Assembly (NCBI GenBank): GCA_030549775.1
Contig: CM060171.1
Location: forward strand, 4,999,501-5,063,500
Source of the DNA: Tamarix chinensis
Taxonomy: Eukaryota; Streptophyta; Magnoliopsida; Caryophyllales; Tamaricaceae
Direction of reading: 5' to 3'
Length of the DNA: 64,000 nucleotides
Shown here: in pieces, positions 22,261 to 33,252 of the stretch
Position numbering within the stretch: position 1 is the first letter of the stretch
Layout of the letters: every line of letters starts with the position of its first letter
The notes under the pieces: model-generated
The model's database searches: none
What the model saw: only the letters and a program-made list of their open reading frames with translations
Told to the model about the DNA's origin: nothing
Position numbers and translations under genes: made by a program

Positions 22261-23159
22261 CCATGAATTTTATTTATGGTAGAGAACTGGGTGTGGTCAA
22301 ACAAGTTATCTTACTAACCAAAACTTGTGTGGTCACTAAATGAAGAATTATAATATGGTTTAGTGGTTTACATTTTATGCATCGCATGTATTACTCAATT
22401 TCTATACTTCCATGATTTCCTTGCAAGCATGCTATGCTGTACCTGAATTGAATTGATATGATATCACCATGCTATTATGTAACTTCAATGTGCTATATGA
22501 GCCTTCCATGTTTTACTAGTACTTCACCATATTAAAACTGCACTTGTGTGGACGATTTACAGGGTTACGACTCTCATTTAAAGTATGCTGAGGGTAATGA
22601 TATGGGTCATTAGTGGGTCATTACTTGGGGTTCAAGGTTTATGAGTGTACATAAGAGGTAGGCTAAATGGTTATTAGTATATTGCCCATTGTGTTAGGAT
22701 GTTTTTATATTTTCGGTTATTTAAACTCTTAGCTCGGATTTCTATATTTGTTTTTGTAATATATCAAGTTCATCCTATCTATGATATGGTTCTAGTCTTT
22801 ATTTCTTTGTATTGTCACATTATTATTATGATCATGCATTCTTTGTTCCTTATTCCATTTTGCCTTACATCAGGCATAGGTTAGGTAATGATCATACCTC
22901 TCTCATGGTTGATGTGGCAGTAACATTCCTCAATTTTATCTTTCATTCGCTTCTGCATTGTTTTAAAAATGAAATTTTCTAGTTCAAAGGTTGGGGATGT
23001 TATAATATATATTTCTTTAGCTATCATAATATGGAGTGATAATATATTGTTTAACAATTAAATTACTATCACATACGTGTTTAAGTTTTATTTATGTGAT
23101 GACTTATTACTTATAATTCATATACTTAACTTTAATTTACTTAGTTTTATTATTGAAAT

Positions 23160-25070
23160 GCAGATGAGTCACAAACAAGATAAAGTAGCAGATAAAACTA
23201 AATGTTGTCCTATTACTACATCTTTACGATGTAACAAAAATATTATTTAACAACCTACTCCATTGTCTCATCTAAGAAGTCTGGAAAAAAGTATTACTAA
23301 AGGATTATAGCAAGGCAAAAAATCTAGCCAACAAGAACCGAAAGAAGAGTTGGAACAACAAGAATATGCAGAAGCTCTTGAACAACCAAGGTCTAGTCAT
23401 CAAACTCCTACCATTCCGACATTTGTAGACTATGCAAGTTGTCCATCATTTAAGGCTGATGTTGGCATTTTAGGTACGGAGGTTTAGGGTTCAAAGGTTT
23501 TAGGTATGGAGGTTCGGGGATAAGGCGTTTGGGGTTTGGAAGTTTGGGGTATAAAGGTTAAGGGGTTGGAGGTTTAGGGCAAGTAGGTTTGGGGGTGGGG
23601 GTTTGGAGGTTTAGGGCAAGTAGGTTTGGGGTGGGGGTTTGGAGGTTTAGGATACAAAGGTTTGGGGGTCGCAGGTTTTGGGTTTGGAGGTTTTTCATTA
23701 TCTACATAATATGTAAATTTTCTTATCTCACTAACATAGCCTGACATGGTAGTGCCATCATCCTCAGTTCACCCACCTACTGCTGGTGGTTCTAAATTAT
23801 CATTGGATTTGCCGGCATTATTATCCCACATTACTGATCAACCATCGTCATTGACCTATGTGCGTCATGATGATGATGACGACGACGACGGTGATATAGA
23901 TGATGGTGGAGATGATGATGAAAGGATGTTGGTGATGCTAGTGAAGATGAACGAGGTATGCAACTAAAGGATAAATGATACTTACTTGGAGCATATCCCG
24001 GAGGTCCAATGATTCCTTATTTGATCCCAAGCTTTAGCAGTCATGTAGTTTTAGATTTATTATTGGAAAAGATAAGTTTATCATATTCATTATTTCTTAT
24101 TTCTTATTTTATGTGTAACCAATCATATATATTCATTACATTTATTTCTTTTATTTTTCAGGATCATGGTTTTCTCAAGATCCATACGAAGTAGGAGGTT
24201 TTGAAAACTTTTCTTGGAAATATCAATAAATAGATGTTTGCTATGATATGCCAAACAGGATTGTCAAACCTTCTAGTATGCACATTTGAGCATGCCGACA
24301 TGCCACTTATTTCAACATTTATTGAGAGATGAAAACCATACACGAATAGCTTTTATATGCCATGGGGTGATATAACAATCATCCTTTTAGATGTACATCG
24401 TATATTAGGGCTAAAAGTTGATGATCATCCATTATATTTAGAGATGATAGTCGACACACGTGGACAATTGATTGGTGCAATGGGTGCCTTGTTTGGGATG
24501 GAGAAAATGCAGTTGAATAAATTCACTCGAAAGGGCGGGTTTCCATTTAAATAGCTACAAAAAGTATGTGAATCATACTGATTAGGGAATGAGGAAAAAG
24601 CAATTGGGTATCTATTATGGTTAATTGGCCTATCATTGTTTGTCGATAATTCAATTGATAAAGTTAATCCACACTATATCATTTTTCTTCAATATCTTAG
24701 CCGGTTTGAAGGTTATGCATGGGGTGCAAGCACACTTCTTTTCTATATCAACAACTTAGTATGACTTATAGAGTTGACGATACTCAAATGTCGAAATGTG
24801 TTACTCTATTACAAGTAATTTTATAATTATCATATATATATATTACATATATGGATATATTAGTTATAGTTTTAACAACCGATTATTATAACAGACATGG
24901 ATTTATGAATACTTTTTGGGGTTTGGAGTGGAACAATCCAGATATAAATCAGACCATCTTTGTTATATGAGGTAGTTTTGTGGACATAAATTTAATAATA
25001 AATTAGAGACGTTCGAATACTTTCAAACAAAGATTGATCTTATGTCTACATTAAAGGTATGCTCTAATCA
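23160..25070 (+). pseudogene. Plant-mobile-domain (MAIN/MAIL-like) element fossil
   Basis: From about 24260 the frames give ISTFIER, then PWGDITIILLDVHRILGLKV, matching the plant mobile domain (LPxGEMTITLxDVxxILGLPV). About 24595-24730 gives AIGYLLWLIGLSLFVDNS and IFLQYLSRFEGYAWGASTLL, the YLLxLLGxxLFxD and YAWGxAxL blocks. About 24897 gives TWIYEYFLGFG (the AWIYEHF block). Segments are separated by intron-like gaps near 24830-24890 and 25050-25080, and stops occur inside them. Upstream, 23160-23480 and the acidic run of Asp codons near 23870-23890 may belong to the same element. Such domains occur in host MAIN/MAIL genes and in MULE or Ty3/gypsy elements; this copy is broken. Confidence 0.7.
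23478..23695 (+). repeat. G-rich minisatellite (GGAGGTTTAGGG / GGTTTGGGG)
   Basis: Imperfect units such as GGAGGTTTAGGGCAAGTAGG and GGTTTGGGGTGGGGGTTT repeat along the plus strand; one unit of about 50 bases is doubled at about 23570-23650. Many runs of three or more G give quadruplex-forming potential. It is within the presumed plant-mobile-domain fossil. Confidence 0.85.
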
Positions 25071-25079
25071 TCATATTCT

Positions 25080-28000
25080 TACTATATTATATTAGAGATG
25101 TTCAGATAAAGTAGAACTGTATATGTTAGATAAAGTGACACGTCAGTTTGAATATATATATATAAGTGATATTAAGAAGTTTATCAAATCTATTAGAAAT
25201 ATGTACAGAGATCCTTCCCTCAATAAATATAAAATTTATTACTAACGCATGTATAGCCGATGGTTCTTGAAACTTAAATTTTATATCAATTTAACTTATA
25301 GGTACTAAAGATGAGTACCGGTATCGTGGCTTCAAGAAGTTAGGTCTTTAAAAAAAAGGGAGAAACGGACATTAACCTTTCTCGATATTTGTGCAAGATG
25401 CCACTGATATTAATATACTACTGCGATACAATAGCGGAGCAATATGTATATATATATATATACATAGGCACGAACGTGTATCTAGACATATATTTTCTCT
25501 TGATGCACTATGACGTGCTCGTGTCAGTAAAATATTTACTAGTATCAAAAAAATATTTACTAGATATATTATTTACGTTGATGCCAATCAAATGCTTACC
25601 TCAGTCCATATGTAAAATTCGAGAGCATTATCGAACAGTAAATAGAATAAGGAGAAAACGTGACATATCAACCAAAAAAAAAAAAGTAATAGCTAGTAAA
25701 TTTTCTTACTATTGACAAATCAGTAGATTACTACATGCATGTCAATAAAAATAATACGATAAACATCCGACCTTTCCGGCGTAGGAAACACAAATATAGT
25801 TTTTGAAAAACGAATGCGTTAATATGCTAATATAAAAAAAAAAAAGACGAAACATATCACTATAGAAAGAAAAATACTGACATACATAAGGTAAATATAA
25901 ATAAATACGCTAATAAATATATGTGTGTGTGTAGATAAAAATTAAAAAAAAAATATTCTCTTATCTTTCCTTCCCTATCCAATCCCGGCCAAGGGAGACG
26001 GATCACCCACGACAAATCTTCAGACAATTAATACATAATCTTTGTGATCATCTCCCATGATCTGGCGGTGCTAGCCGTATATGAGTTTGGGACCGACGGA
26101 TTCTTTCCCTATCAACATCCCAACGAAGCGACCGACGAGGAGGAATCTAATCCAAAAAAAAAAAAACAGAGTCAAACATACGAGGAGCGCTCGTGCTACG
26201 GTCCATGCTCTTACTTGGAAGACGGTGATACGCCCCCCCCCCTCCCTCCCACACGCACTGTCAAATATTCCTTCTCCTAATCCAAGATTAAATCCAAAAA
26301 GATAATAATAATAAGAACGGAGTACCCATCCTGCCTGACCAACTGCAGACATAATTATATGGCTATAATGCAATGCTTGGGATTAAATTAAATTAAATTA
26401 AATCATTTATTGAATTATAGTTTCGAAATTCATATTAGAACGAGCCTCTAATCAGGCTTTTCTAGGTTAAATTATAAGCGCCTGTCTAAATAACGTGCAT
26501 ACAGACGGTTGCATGCTTTCTTCCTCAGGAGGAACAATGGAAGCGTTTCGTCTTCTCCTTGTTCTTGCATGCGTTGGCATGATAATTAGATATAGTTGAA
26601 GTTTGGTCCGGAGACTAAAAAGGGGTTTTTTAAGTATTGATTTTGGGCCGGGGACACCGCCATGTTAGGCATTATTAGGGTACACCGAATCATGGGGATT
26701 TGGCAACCGTGATTAATTTGGATGTTTGTGACAATTAGTTAAAACTCAAAAATTAAGTACGTGCTTCGTTTGTTTCGTCTTAAAAGGCGTATATGGTTTT
26801 AGATAATTTCTTTTTTAGGGAAAGTAAAAAAAAATCAAATATTATGTTTGTAATTCTGTCTTTGGTGTTTTTCTCTTTCCGATTAATATCAAAAAAGAGT
26901 TGAAGCATTGACATAACGGTCTGTTGGTAAGAGTAGATAATATTTTTTAATCTAAATTTTAATACGGCCTCCTCATATAAATAAATAAATAAATAAAATC
27001 ATTTTAATAATTTATTTATTTTTTTAAAAAAATTAATAAAAATAGTCTTAACACTTAACTTACACTATTTATTGAAAAAAATAAAGTGTTTAATAATGCA
27101 TAAATAATAAATAAATAAAATAAATAAAAGTTGAAGTTAAACATGATTGTGATCACCCATACGCGGTTCCTTCACTCAGAAGAAGAGGGGGGGGGGGGAA
27201 GATGGGAGAAGAAAAAAAAAAGGAAAGAAAGGTAATAGTATTCACCTGCCATATCAACTAATTTCCCACGTTAACAACTAACCACGGACAAAATCCAGTG
27301 TAGTACTCTTATCAATTATCCAATGGTTGCCGAACTAGACCTACAAGTATTTACCGACAGAAAGCGATTCAACCAGACTTCTTTCTCCGCACAAAAGATA
27401 GTAGTAGCCTTTTTCCTTAAAAGTTAGTGATCGTTTAATGTAACATCATTAGACATCTTTTTATATCGAGGTAGGTGTTAAATTCCTAAAGGCGTAGCGA
27501 CTCGTTTTGAAACTTTCAAAAGCCGGAGGGCTTGAATTTAAGGTTGTACTAACCCCAACCGGGAGGACAAAAGAATGAGAACTTTAATCATAGATAATTA
27601 CACCGGTCAATTCACGTGGGTGTCGTGAAGTCCGGAATCAGAAACGATGGTGAGAAAATTAGTACCGGAAGAGTCCCATTAAATTTTATTATTATTATTT
27701 TTTAAAAGTTTGTTAGTAGTTTAACGTCAACTAAAATGGTTAGTACTTTAGATTTTTTATTTTTTTTCTCTAAACTTTAATAGATTTGATCTATTTTATT
27801 TTTTAAAATCTATATAGTGTGTGTATATAATTTTTTTATTTATTTTCCATCACCCTTATTTCTTAAAATTTTAAAAAATAATATTTTCTATACTTCTTAT
27901 CGTCTTCGTTTTTACGTTTCCATACTATGTGAATGATCATGTGATTTATTGGGGTTGCTTGACAGGTACTGCACGCCTCCTATTTACAATTTTAACAATT

Positions 28001-28250
28001 TTATTGTATCAAAAATAAATATTATTTTACAATTTTAATAAAAAAAAATATTAGTTCTTTTTTTCCCCTAATTTACCCTGTATTATCATTAAATGTTTCT
28101 CTCTATATGTTTTACATTCCTTAAAATTTTATCTTCAAATATTTAAAATTATTATGGATATATTACCTATTGAACTTTAGCTCTTAATCCGTGTATATAT
28201 ATATATTTAGCTAAAATAACACTTGCTATATATCAATGAGAGGTAATAAC
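25080..28250. other. Intergenic DNA, no gene seen
   Basis: AT-rich with simple tracts: a TA run near 25445-25462, C-run near 26234, (ATAA)n near 26978-26998, and G-run near 27187-27198. Overlapping short ORFs near 26.04-26.37 kb on both strands include poly-Lys/poly-Phe tracts and have no recognisable domain. Confidence 0.5.
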
Positions 28251-28420
28251 GCCTACGTTGGGAGGTGCGACTGCGGGAGATCAAATACAACTTCGACGGC
28301 GTGCCGTGCGAGCAGCTTGAGTCCCTTCCGACCGCTTTCAATTCCGTTATTTAATCCCGAGAGGCCCAACACATCTGCCCATCCCTACTTTCACTTGGGC
28401 CGGCGTATATAAATGCATGC
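28250..28420 (+). other. GC-rich stretch of unknown nature
   Basis: An isolated GC-rich stretch in which one frame reads LREIKYNFDGVPCEQLESLP before a stop. It looks like a gene fragment, but I do not recognise the family. No splice-linked partner exon was found nearby. Confidence 0.3.
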
Positions 28421-29317
28421 GGATCAAGTTATGGGCGAACGGACCGTTGTCGATTGGCGTAAAAATAAAAATAAAAAATGGAAATAGTACTCTGAATGAT
28501 TCCAAGGCGCCGCGGTGACATGACATGGACCTTTCTGCTAATTGAACGGACGAAAATCAGCCAATGTGGTTTCGAATTTAGGGGGTCCAGGCGTGCAGCA
28601 GTACATTTGATGATATCATAGTCTCTGAAATTTCTTCGTCTATCTACAGAAGTTATGGGTCTGATTTTGATGCGTTAGAAAGGGACACTCCGAAGGCCAA
28701 ATATTAAGCGCAAAAGGAGGGGGGTGGGGTGGGGAGGAGGAAAGATATAATCCAAATATTTGGAGTCCATGTGCATGTGCCTCCAAACACACGAGTAGTT
28801 AGTATCTTCCATTTGAAATTTCATCTCTTGGAGTCCGTATTATAAGAGACTTTTTCATTAATTCATTTTTCGTGTTGCATTTCTTAATGAGTATCCTGTC
28901 TCCATTGGTGATTATGTGCTCTTGCGTGTATCTTGCCCCACATACGTGGATGAATCCTATAATTTGCCATTTTTGCAAGCATTTATAATAATTGGGCTGG
29001 CCACACTGGGCTGTCAAATCTCGAATGGGGTATGCTATTGTATTTCCATTCTTCTTTCATATCCAACGGAACATAGTTCTATGCAGAAAATCAATCTTCT
29101 ATTTTATTTTTCCATGATTAGTATATTTATTTAAATATAGATTGGCTCCTCTTTGAATAAAAATTATCCTTTTAAGCCTTGATAAACATAAAGTATTATT
29201 GGAAACGGCCACAGTTTTTCCCATCAACAATCAATCATTGCTCCTAAAAGGTACGGAGAATATCGTCGTACAAAGATTTACGAATATTAATAAATTTGAA
29301 ATCTTCAGGCACACAGA

Positions 29318-29399
29318 GTGGACGTGCCGGAGTGGTTATCGGGCATGACTAGAAATCATGTGGGCTTTGCCCGCGCAGGTTCGAATCCTGCCGTCCACG
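29318..29399 (+). tRNA. tRNA-Ser (anticodon AGA)
   Basis: 82 nt with a perfect 7-bp acceptor stem (GTGGACG with CGTCCAC), discriminator G, anticodon stem CATGA/TCATG with loop CTAGAAA (anticodon AGA at 29351-29353), a long variable arm (GGGCTTTGCCC) as expected for a class II tRNA, and a T-arm GCAGG-TTCGAAT-CCTGC. The AGA anticodon, modified to IGA, reads UCU/UCC/UCA. No intron. A short T-run (TCTTTT) lies 10-15 bases downstream and may terminate Pol III. It differs from organellar serine tRNAs as I know them, so it is nuclear. Confidence 0.97.
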
Positions 29400-29484
29400 A
29401 CTGTAAATGTCTTTTGTAATTTATGTTTTTCAACTCTACGGGGCCAGGTTGGGTGTTGAATGTCGATGACTGAGTAAAATCAAA

Positions 29485-29508
29485 CGCTAGAAGGAGGGTT
29501 TGAACCTC

Positions 29509-29541
<33 letters not shown>

Positions 29542-29558
29542 AACTGAGCTATTCCAGC
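29485..29558 (-). tRNA. tRNA-Asn (anticodon GTT)
   Basis: 74 nt on the minus strand, starting GCTGGAATAGCTCAGTTGG. The acceptor stem GCTGGAA pairs with TTCTAGC (one G-T). The anticodon loop is CTGTTAA, giving GTT (complement AAC at 29522-29524). The T-arm is GGAGG-TTCAAAC-CCTCC. It converges on tRNA-Ser with 85 bases between them. A TTTT run lies a few bases downstream on the minus strand. The sequence is of the nuclear type, not the plastid trnN type. Confidence 0.97.
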
Positions 29559-30419
29559 ATCCTAATCGACATTGTTTATCTTTTTCAGACAAATATTCTT
29601 ATTAGATCGTCAATTTTACACTCCCTAACACTTAGATCAAGACCAAATTACATACGCAGCTGTTAGATCGTAGCACACTAGCAAAAACATTTTTTTACAG
29701 AAATGTTTGTGTGTGTCCTTGTTTTTATTTAACAAAAAATATAGATTGCATGACAACAACAAATTGATAGCCGGCAGCCTGGGACCGACATGGACGGTTA
29801 AACTTGAAAGAGATAATGATAATAATAATAATAATCAACGCATGGCGGTTTTGTATTGCTTCCTCCCTTTGAGCATTCCCCAAGAGCTTGAAAATTCAGA
29901 AACCGGAAAATGGAATCCAAGCTCATATAAGAATATGACGATGTGATGATAGCAGGGCAGTTATCGCTCTACGCTACGCTGCAGAAGCATAAAAACCAAG
30001 TTCTTCTATAAGCTCCGTCGTCATTTTGAGCTCTCTGAATTGAATCATGGTGATAATTCGAGAAGGAGCATCAGGGGCCAACATCCGAGAAATACAAGGT
30101 CGCATAATTCTGCGCAACTCTAACAAGAGTCACAAAATCTCCATCACACGAACGCTCCGGTAAACTCTTCATCACAACAAAACCTGGGTAGTCATATAAT
30201 GTACTACAAAGTACATCCACATTCTATGTTTTACAAATAAAAACAAAGAGGAACGAGCCTGCCATGCAATTTACATAGTACCTCCACATCTTACTCTAAC
30301 CAGAAAATTGACAGGTAAAGCCAATAATTTAAAACTCCGTGGCTGAAGAGTGACGACAGCCCTATCGGATGAACGCCTCGACTATAATCGGTGAACCTCG
30401 TGTCAACAGACCGGCATTT

Positions 30420-31976
30420 CTACGCCTCACGGGGGGCCGTTTTCCATTTCTTCAATAATTCATCGTAGACGGGCATCTTTCCTGCTTTGCTAAGGGTCTG
30501 TCGTAATTTAGACAACGTGGAAGAGTTCAGCTTAATCCCACGATCGATCATATCCTCGGCATACTTAACTGCTTCGGGTATCCTCTTAATTTCCCCAAGT
30601 TCGTTGATCAAGAAATTCCCAGTCTCTTCCAGATCTGAACTGTGATTCTCGACCATGTATCTCCAAATCTTTATAGCCATATGTGAATCTCCAAGACCCA
30701 GAAAGGTTCTCACACCAAGAACACAGTTTGTATGGCTGGGAACAAACTCATTCTTTATCATTTCGGTGAATATGGACGAAGCTTCCCTGAGCTTTTTGTT
30801 CTTCAATGCGGACTGAAGCAGCACATTGTAGGTTTCGGAATCGGGAAACAATCCTGCATAAATCATCTCGTCTAAGAACCTTATGGCTGTATCTGGATTT
30901 CCGAGCCTACAATGTAACGAGATCATTAAGTTGTACATCCGTGCATCAGGTCTAAACAGATTCCTTACCATCATTGCCTCCCAAAGCTGAGAAGCACCTC
31001 GAGCATCGCATTTTCTAGCACACTCCTCGAGCGCAAGCCCAAAGAATTTTAATCCCGGAGTGCATCGCTTCTCTTTCATTGTATTGAAGAACTTCATTGC
31101 TTCGTGCATACCGTTTGGACCTCTTAGCAATGTGCAAAGGAATGAATCGTAAGCGGGAACATTTACAGGATCCCACCCAACATCTGCGACCATATCCCCA
31201 AAAGTCTGTCTAGCACTAACTATATTTCCTTCATTCTCCCAACCTTCTAACAAAATTGCATAAGTATCAGCATCCGGCCTAATCTTATCTTTGGCAATTC
31301 TAAGGAATATATCGGCTTTTCCGGTCTTTCCATCTCTACAGATAGCACTTATAAGTGAATTCAATGCAACAAGGTCTCTGGGAATCCCATATTGATCCAT
31401 TACCTCAAATGTCATGAATGCTTCATCAACTTTATCAGCACTCACATAACTACTAAATACAGAGGCAAATGTAGCTAAGGAAATCAGCCCCTCTTTTTTC
31501 ATTGATTTAATTGCATCCCACATGGCATCAAACAGTGAATTCTTACCTAATAAATCAACGACTAAATTCCATGTATAAGGACTGTGATTGTCTTTTAATT
31601 GATACCCAGCCCACCGGAAAAACTTCACGGCAGCCGCCGGGCAAGTATAAGACAATTTAAGAACATCTTCTACGTCTTCTGATGATACCCGAATCCCGGT
31701 TTCTTCTAAAACCTTATCCACGCTAGGAGAAGGTGTATTGGCTATAATTTCGCATAGAATTTTAACTTTGGTAGGTAAATTAGGGGTTTCGAGATATGAA
31801 ACGAAGGTCGGACGCTTACCCAATTTCTCTGGCTGCTGCTGCCGGTGATGGTGAGAGAGAGAATGAAGAGATGGAGCGCTGCCATGATTATCATGTATTT
31901 TGTTGGGATATTGTTCCGATGATGATGGCCGCGTATAGTCGTGGGGGTGCGGCCGCTTGTGGCGAATCTTACTCAT
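30420..31976 (-). CDS. P-class pentatricopeptide repeat protein, intronless, 518 aa
   Basis: One uninterrupted frame, as usual for plant PPR genes. Residues 1-60 are basic, His/Pro/Ser-rich and non-repetitive (candidate organelle-targeting region). Residues 60-125 form a helical lead-in (KVKILCEIIANTPSPSVDKV ... AVKFFRWA). From about residue 132 to 484 roughly ten 35-residue PPR motifs follow, for example TWNLVVDLLGKNSLFDAMWD at 135, ALNSLISAICRDGKTGKADI at 204, ARMYNLMISLHCRLGNPDTA at 345 and ETYNVLLQSALKNKKLREAS at 381. No E, E+ or DYW domain follows, so it is P-class, a group that usually binds organellar RNA for stability, splicing or translation. Target and organelle (mitochondrion more likely, by family resemblance) are inferred. 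The start is the first ATG of the frame; a three-codon upstream ORF overlaps it. Confidence 0.95.
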   Translation of the reverse strand: MSKIRHKRPHPHDYTRPSSSEQYPNKIHDNHGSAPSLHSLSHHHRQQQPEKLGKRPTFVSYLETPNLPTKVKILCEIIANTPSPSVDKVLEETGIRVSSEDVEDVLKLSYTCPAAAVKFFRWAGYQLKDNHSPYTWNLVVDLLGKNSLFDAMWDAIKSMKKEGLISLATFASVFSSYVSADKVDEAFMTFEVMDQYGIPRDLVALNSLISAICRDGKTGKADIFLRIAKDKIRPDADTYAILLEGWENEGNIVSARQTFGDMVADVGWDPVNVPAYDSFLCTLLRGPNGMHEAMKFFNTMKEKRCTPGLKFFGLALEECARKCDARGASQLWEAMMVRNLFRPDARMYNLMISLHCRLGNPDTAIRFLDEMIYAGLFPDSETYNVLLQSALKNKKLREASSIFTEMIKNEFVPSHTNCVLGVRTFLGLGDSHMAIKIWRYMVENHSSDLEETGNFLINELGEIKRIPEAVKYAEDMIDRGIKLNSSTLSKLRQTLSKAGKMPVYDELLKKWKTAPREA

Positions 31977-31984
31977 CCCTTCAT
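31973..31984 (-). promoter_or_regulatory. Upstream mini-ORF overlapping the PPR start codon
   Basis: Minus strand: ATG AAG GGA TGA from 31984. Its stop TGA shares two bases with the PPR ATG (31974-31976) in an ATGA overlap. Such an arrangement can limit or couple translation through reinitiation. Whether the transcript includes it is not known. Confidence 0.6.
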
Positions 31985-32079
31985 GAAGAGTTGTTTAGAA
32001 GATGGAAGACCAGGGAAGAGTAGAGAGATCTGTCGAGTAGACCGACGACTGTGATAGTTGATTTTACGCGAGACCCCCC

Positions 32080-32090
32080 AAACCCTAAAT
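32080..32090 (+). promoter_or_regulatory. Telo-box (AAACCCTAA) upstream of the PPR gene
   Basis: AAACCCTAAAT lies about 105 bases upstream of the PPR start codon, a typical place for a telo-box, an element common in promoters of plant translation and organelle-biogenesis genes. Occurrence by chance is possible. Confidence 0.5.
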
Positions 32091-32099
32091 CAGTTTGGA

Positions 32100-33250
32100 A
32101 GTTGAAACGCTAGAAGCAATGGGGAAAAGATCAAGCCGCTCCCGAATCCGATGCCAAGACCAAGAGCTTAGAATGTAGTTTACCAGCGGACAGGTCGAAA
32201 ACCGAAAACTCCATCTCTATACTCAAATTCAACAAGAAAAATAATTTTTAAATTCAATCTAATTCTTAATTTTTTTTATTAGAGATTTTTCAACCCAATC
32301 TCAGTAGAGATTGAATCTCCATACAGTCTTATCTAATTCAATTCCTGATCTATTTTTTATTCTTGATTTATTTTTTAAATTTAAAATCCGACTCGATCCC
32401 TGAAATCTGTCTTTATATTCAATCTCATCTTTGATCTTCAAACCTTTTTTTTATATTATATTTTTATATTATATATATATATATATAATTATTTGGGACG
32501 AGTTCGGGAACGGGGATGCAAACCTGTCACTAGAAAAATATTTTAACCCAACTAAATTTTCTCTCCTAACTCGAACTGAAAGTTTCCGATGAAGCCTCAA
32601 ACTTTTGAAAAAAAATGTCATATCTAATCGTAGTTTCCACCATACTACATATGTTACTCTTTTTTTTTTAACAAGGTACTATATATGTTACAAATGAACA
32701 ATTATATCGCTATTCATGTTTTGTCAATACAACAATATGATCCATATCTATATCATTTATGTCTTAATTTTTGTTATTACAATTTACATAGATCTTTAAT
32801 TAATATTTATACTCCTTGCTATATACTTTTATCTTTACTTATTTGATTTTATTTTGGTTGTGGTTTGAACTTAAAATATATACACACACCTTTACTATCC
32901 ATTTTTGAAAAAAAAAAAACTTAAGGTAAGAAAATTACATTTTTCCTCTTTTGTTCTTTGCTTGGGGATAATTTTAAGGAGAAAAAAGACTATATTACGT
33001 CCTAATAAAATTATTTTGTGAGGGTCCATTTTTTTAATATTTAATCTAATTTATTTTTCTCTCGAACCAAGCAGGTATACGTTGAATACAATAGCTTATT
33101 CTATTCCAAATAAACTCTTAATTCGCTTAAGGATAATTTTAATACATCGTAATAAGCTCACAGTTTGCCATTATTTGAACATATATTCTAAAATTAATGG
33201 TCTTCATTAATCTAAAAGAAGATTTTGATAAGCCAAAGTTTCCTATTAAT
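32100..33250. other. Intergenic DNA, no gene seen
   Basis: Immediate promoter side of the PPR gene, then AT-rich DNA. The segment 32180-32560 has ACAGGT near its left side and ACCTGT near its right, with ATCC-rich interior, and may be a decayed inverted-repeat element; ends are not certain. Confidence 0.45.
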
Positions 33251-33252
33251 AT

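Larger units (their letters stand above)
19194..23004 (+). mobile_element. Solo long LTR, about 3.8 kb, chromovirus-like
   Basis: Begins TGTAATACCCC and ends GGGGATGTTATA (the final CA decayed to TA). The 5-bp repeat ATATA flanks it at 19189-19193 and 23005-23009. TGTAATACCCC...GTTACA ends and multi-kilobase size fit long LTRs of Ty3/gypsy chromoviruses. No pol sequence is inside. Three internal repeat zones are listed separately. The flanking repeat is AT-only, so the target duplication alone is weak; the paired termini carry the call. Confidence 0.75.

Noticed and set aside
23746..23967. Acidic Asp-rich small protein as a separate gene
   Set aside because: GATGAT-type simple repeat within the plant-mobile-domain fossil; no independent support.
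26044..26373. Three overlapping 74-100 codon frames on both strands
   Set aside because: Mutually overlapping, with homopolymer-derived Lys and Phe runs; no domain or splice context.
29318..29558. tRNA pair as an organelle DNA insertion
   Set aside because: The Asn tRNA is unlike the plastid form and flanks show no organellar sequence; both look like ordinary nuclear genes.
31796..32023. 75-codon plus-strand frame over the PPR gene start
   Set aside because: Antisense shadow of the PPR coding region.
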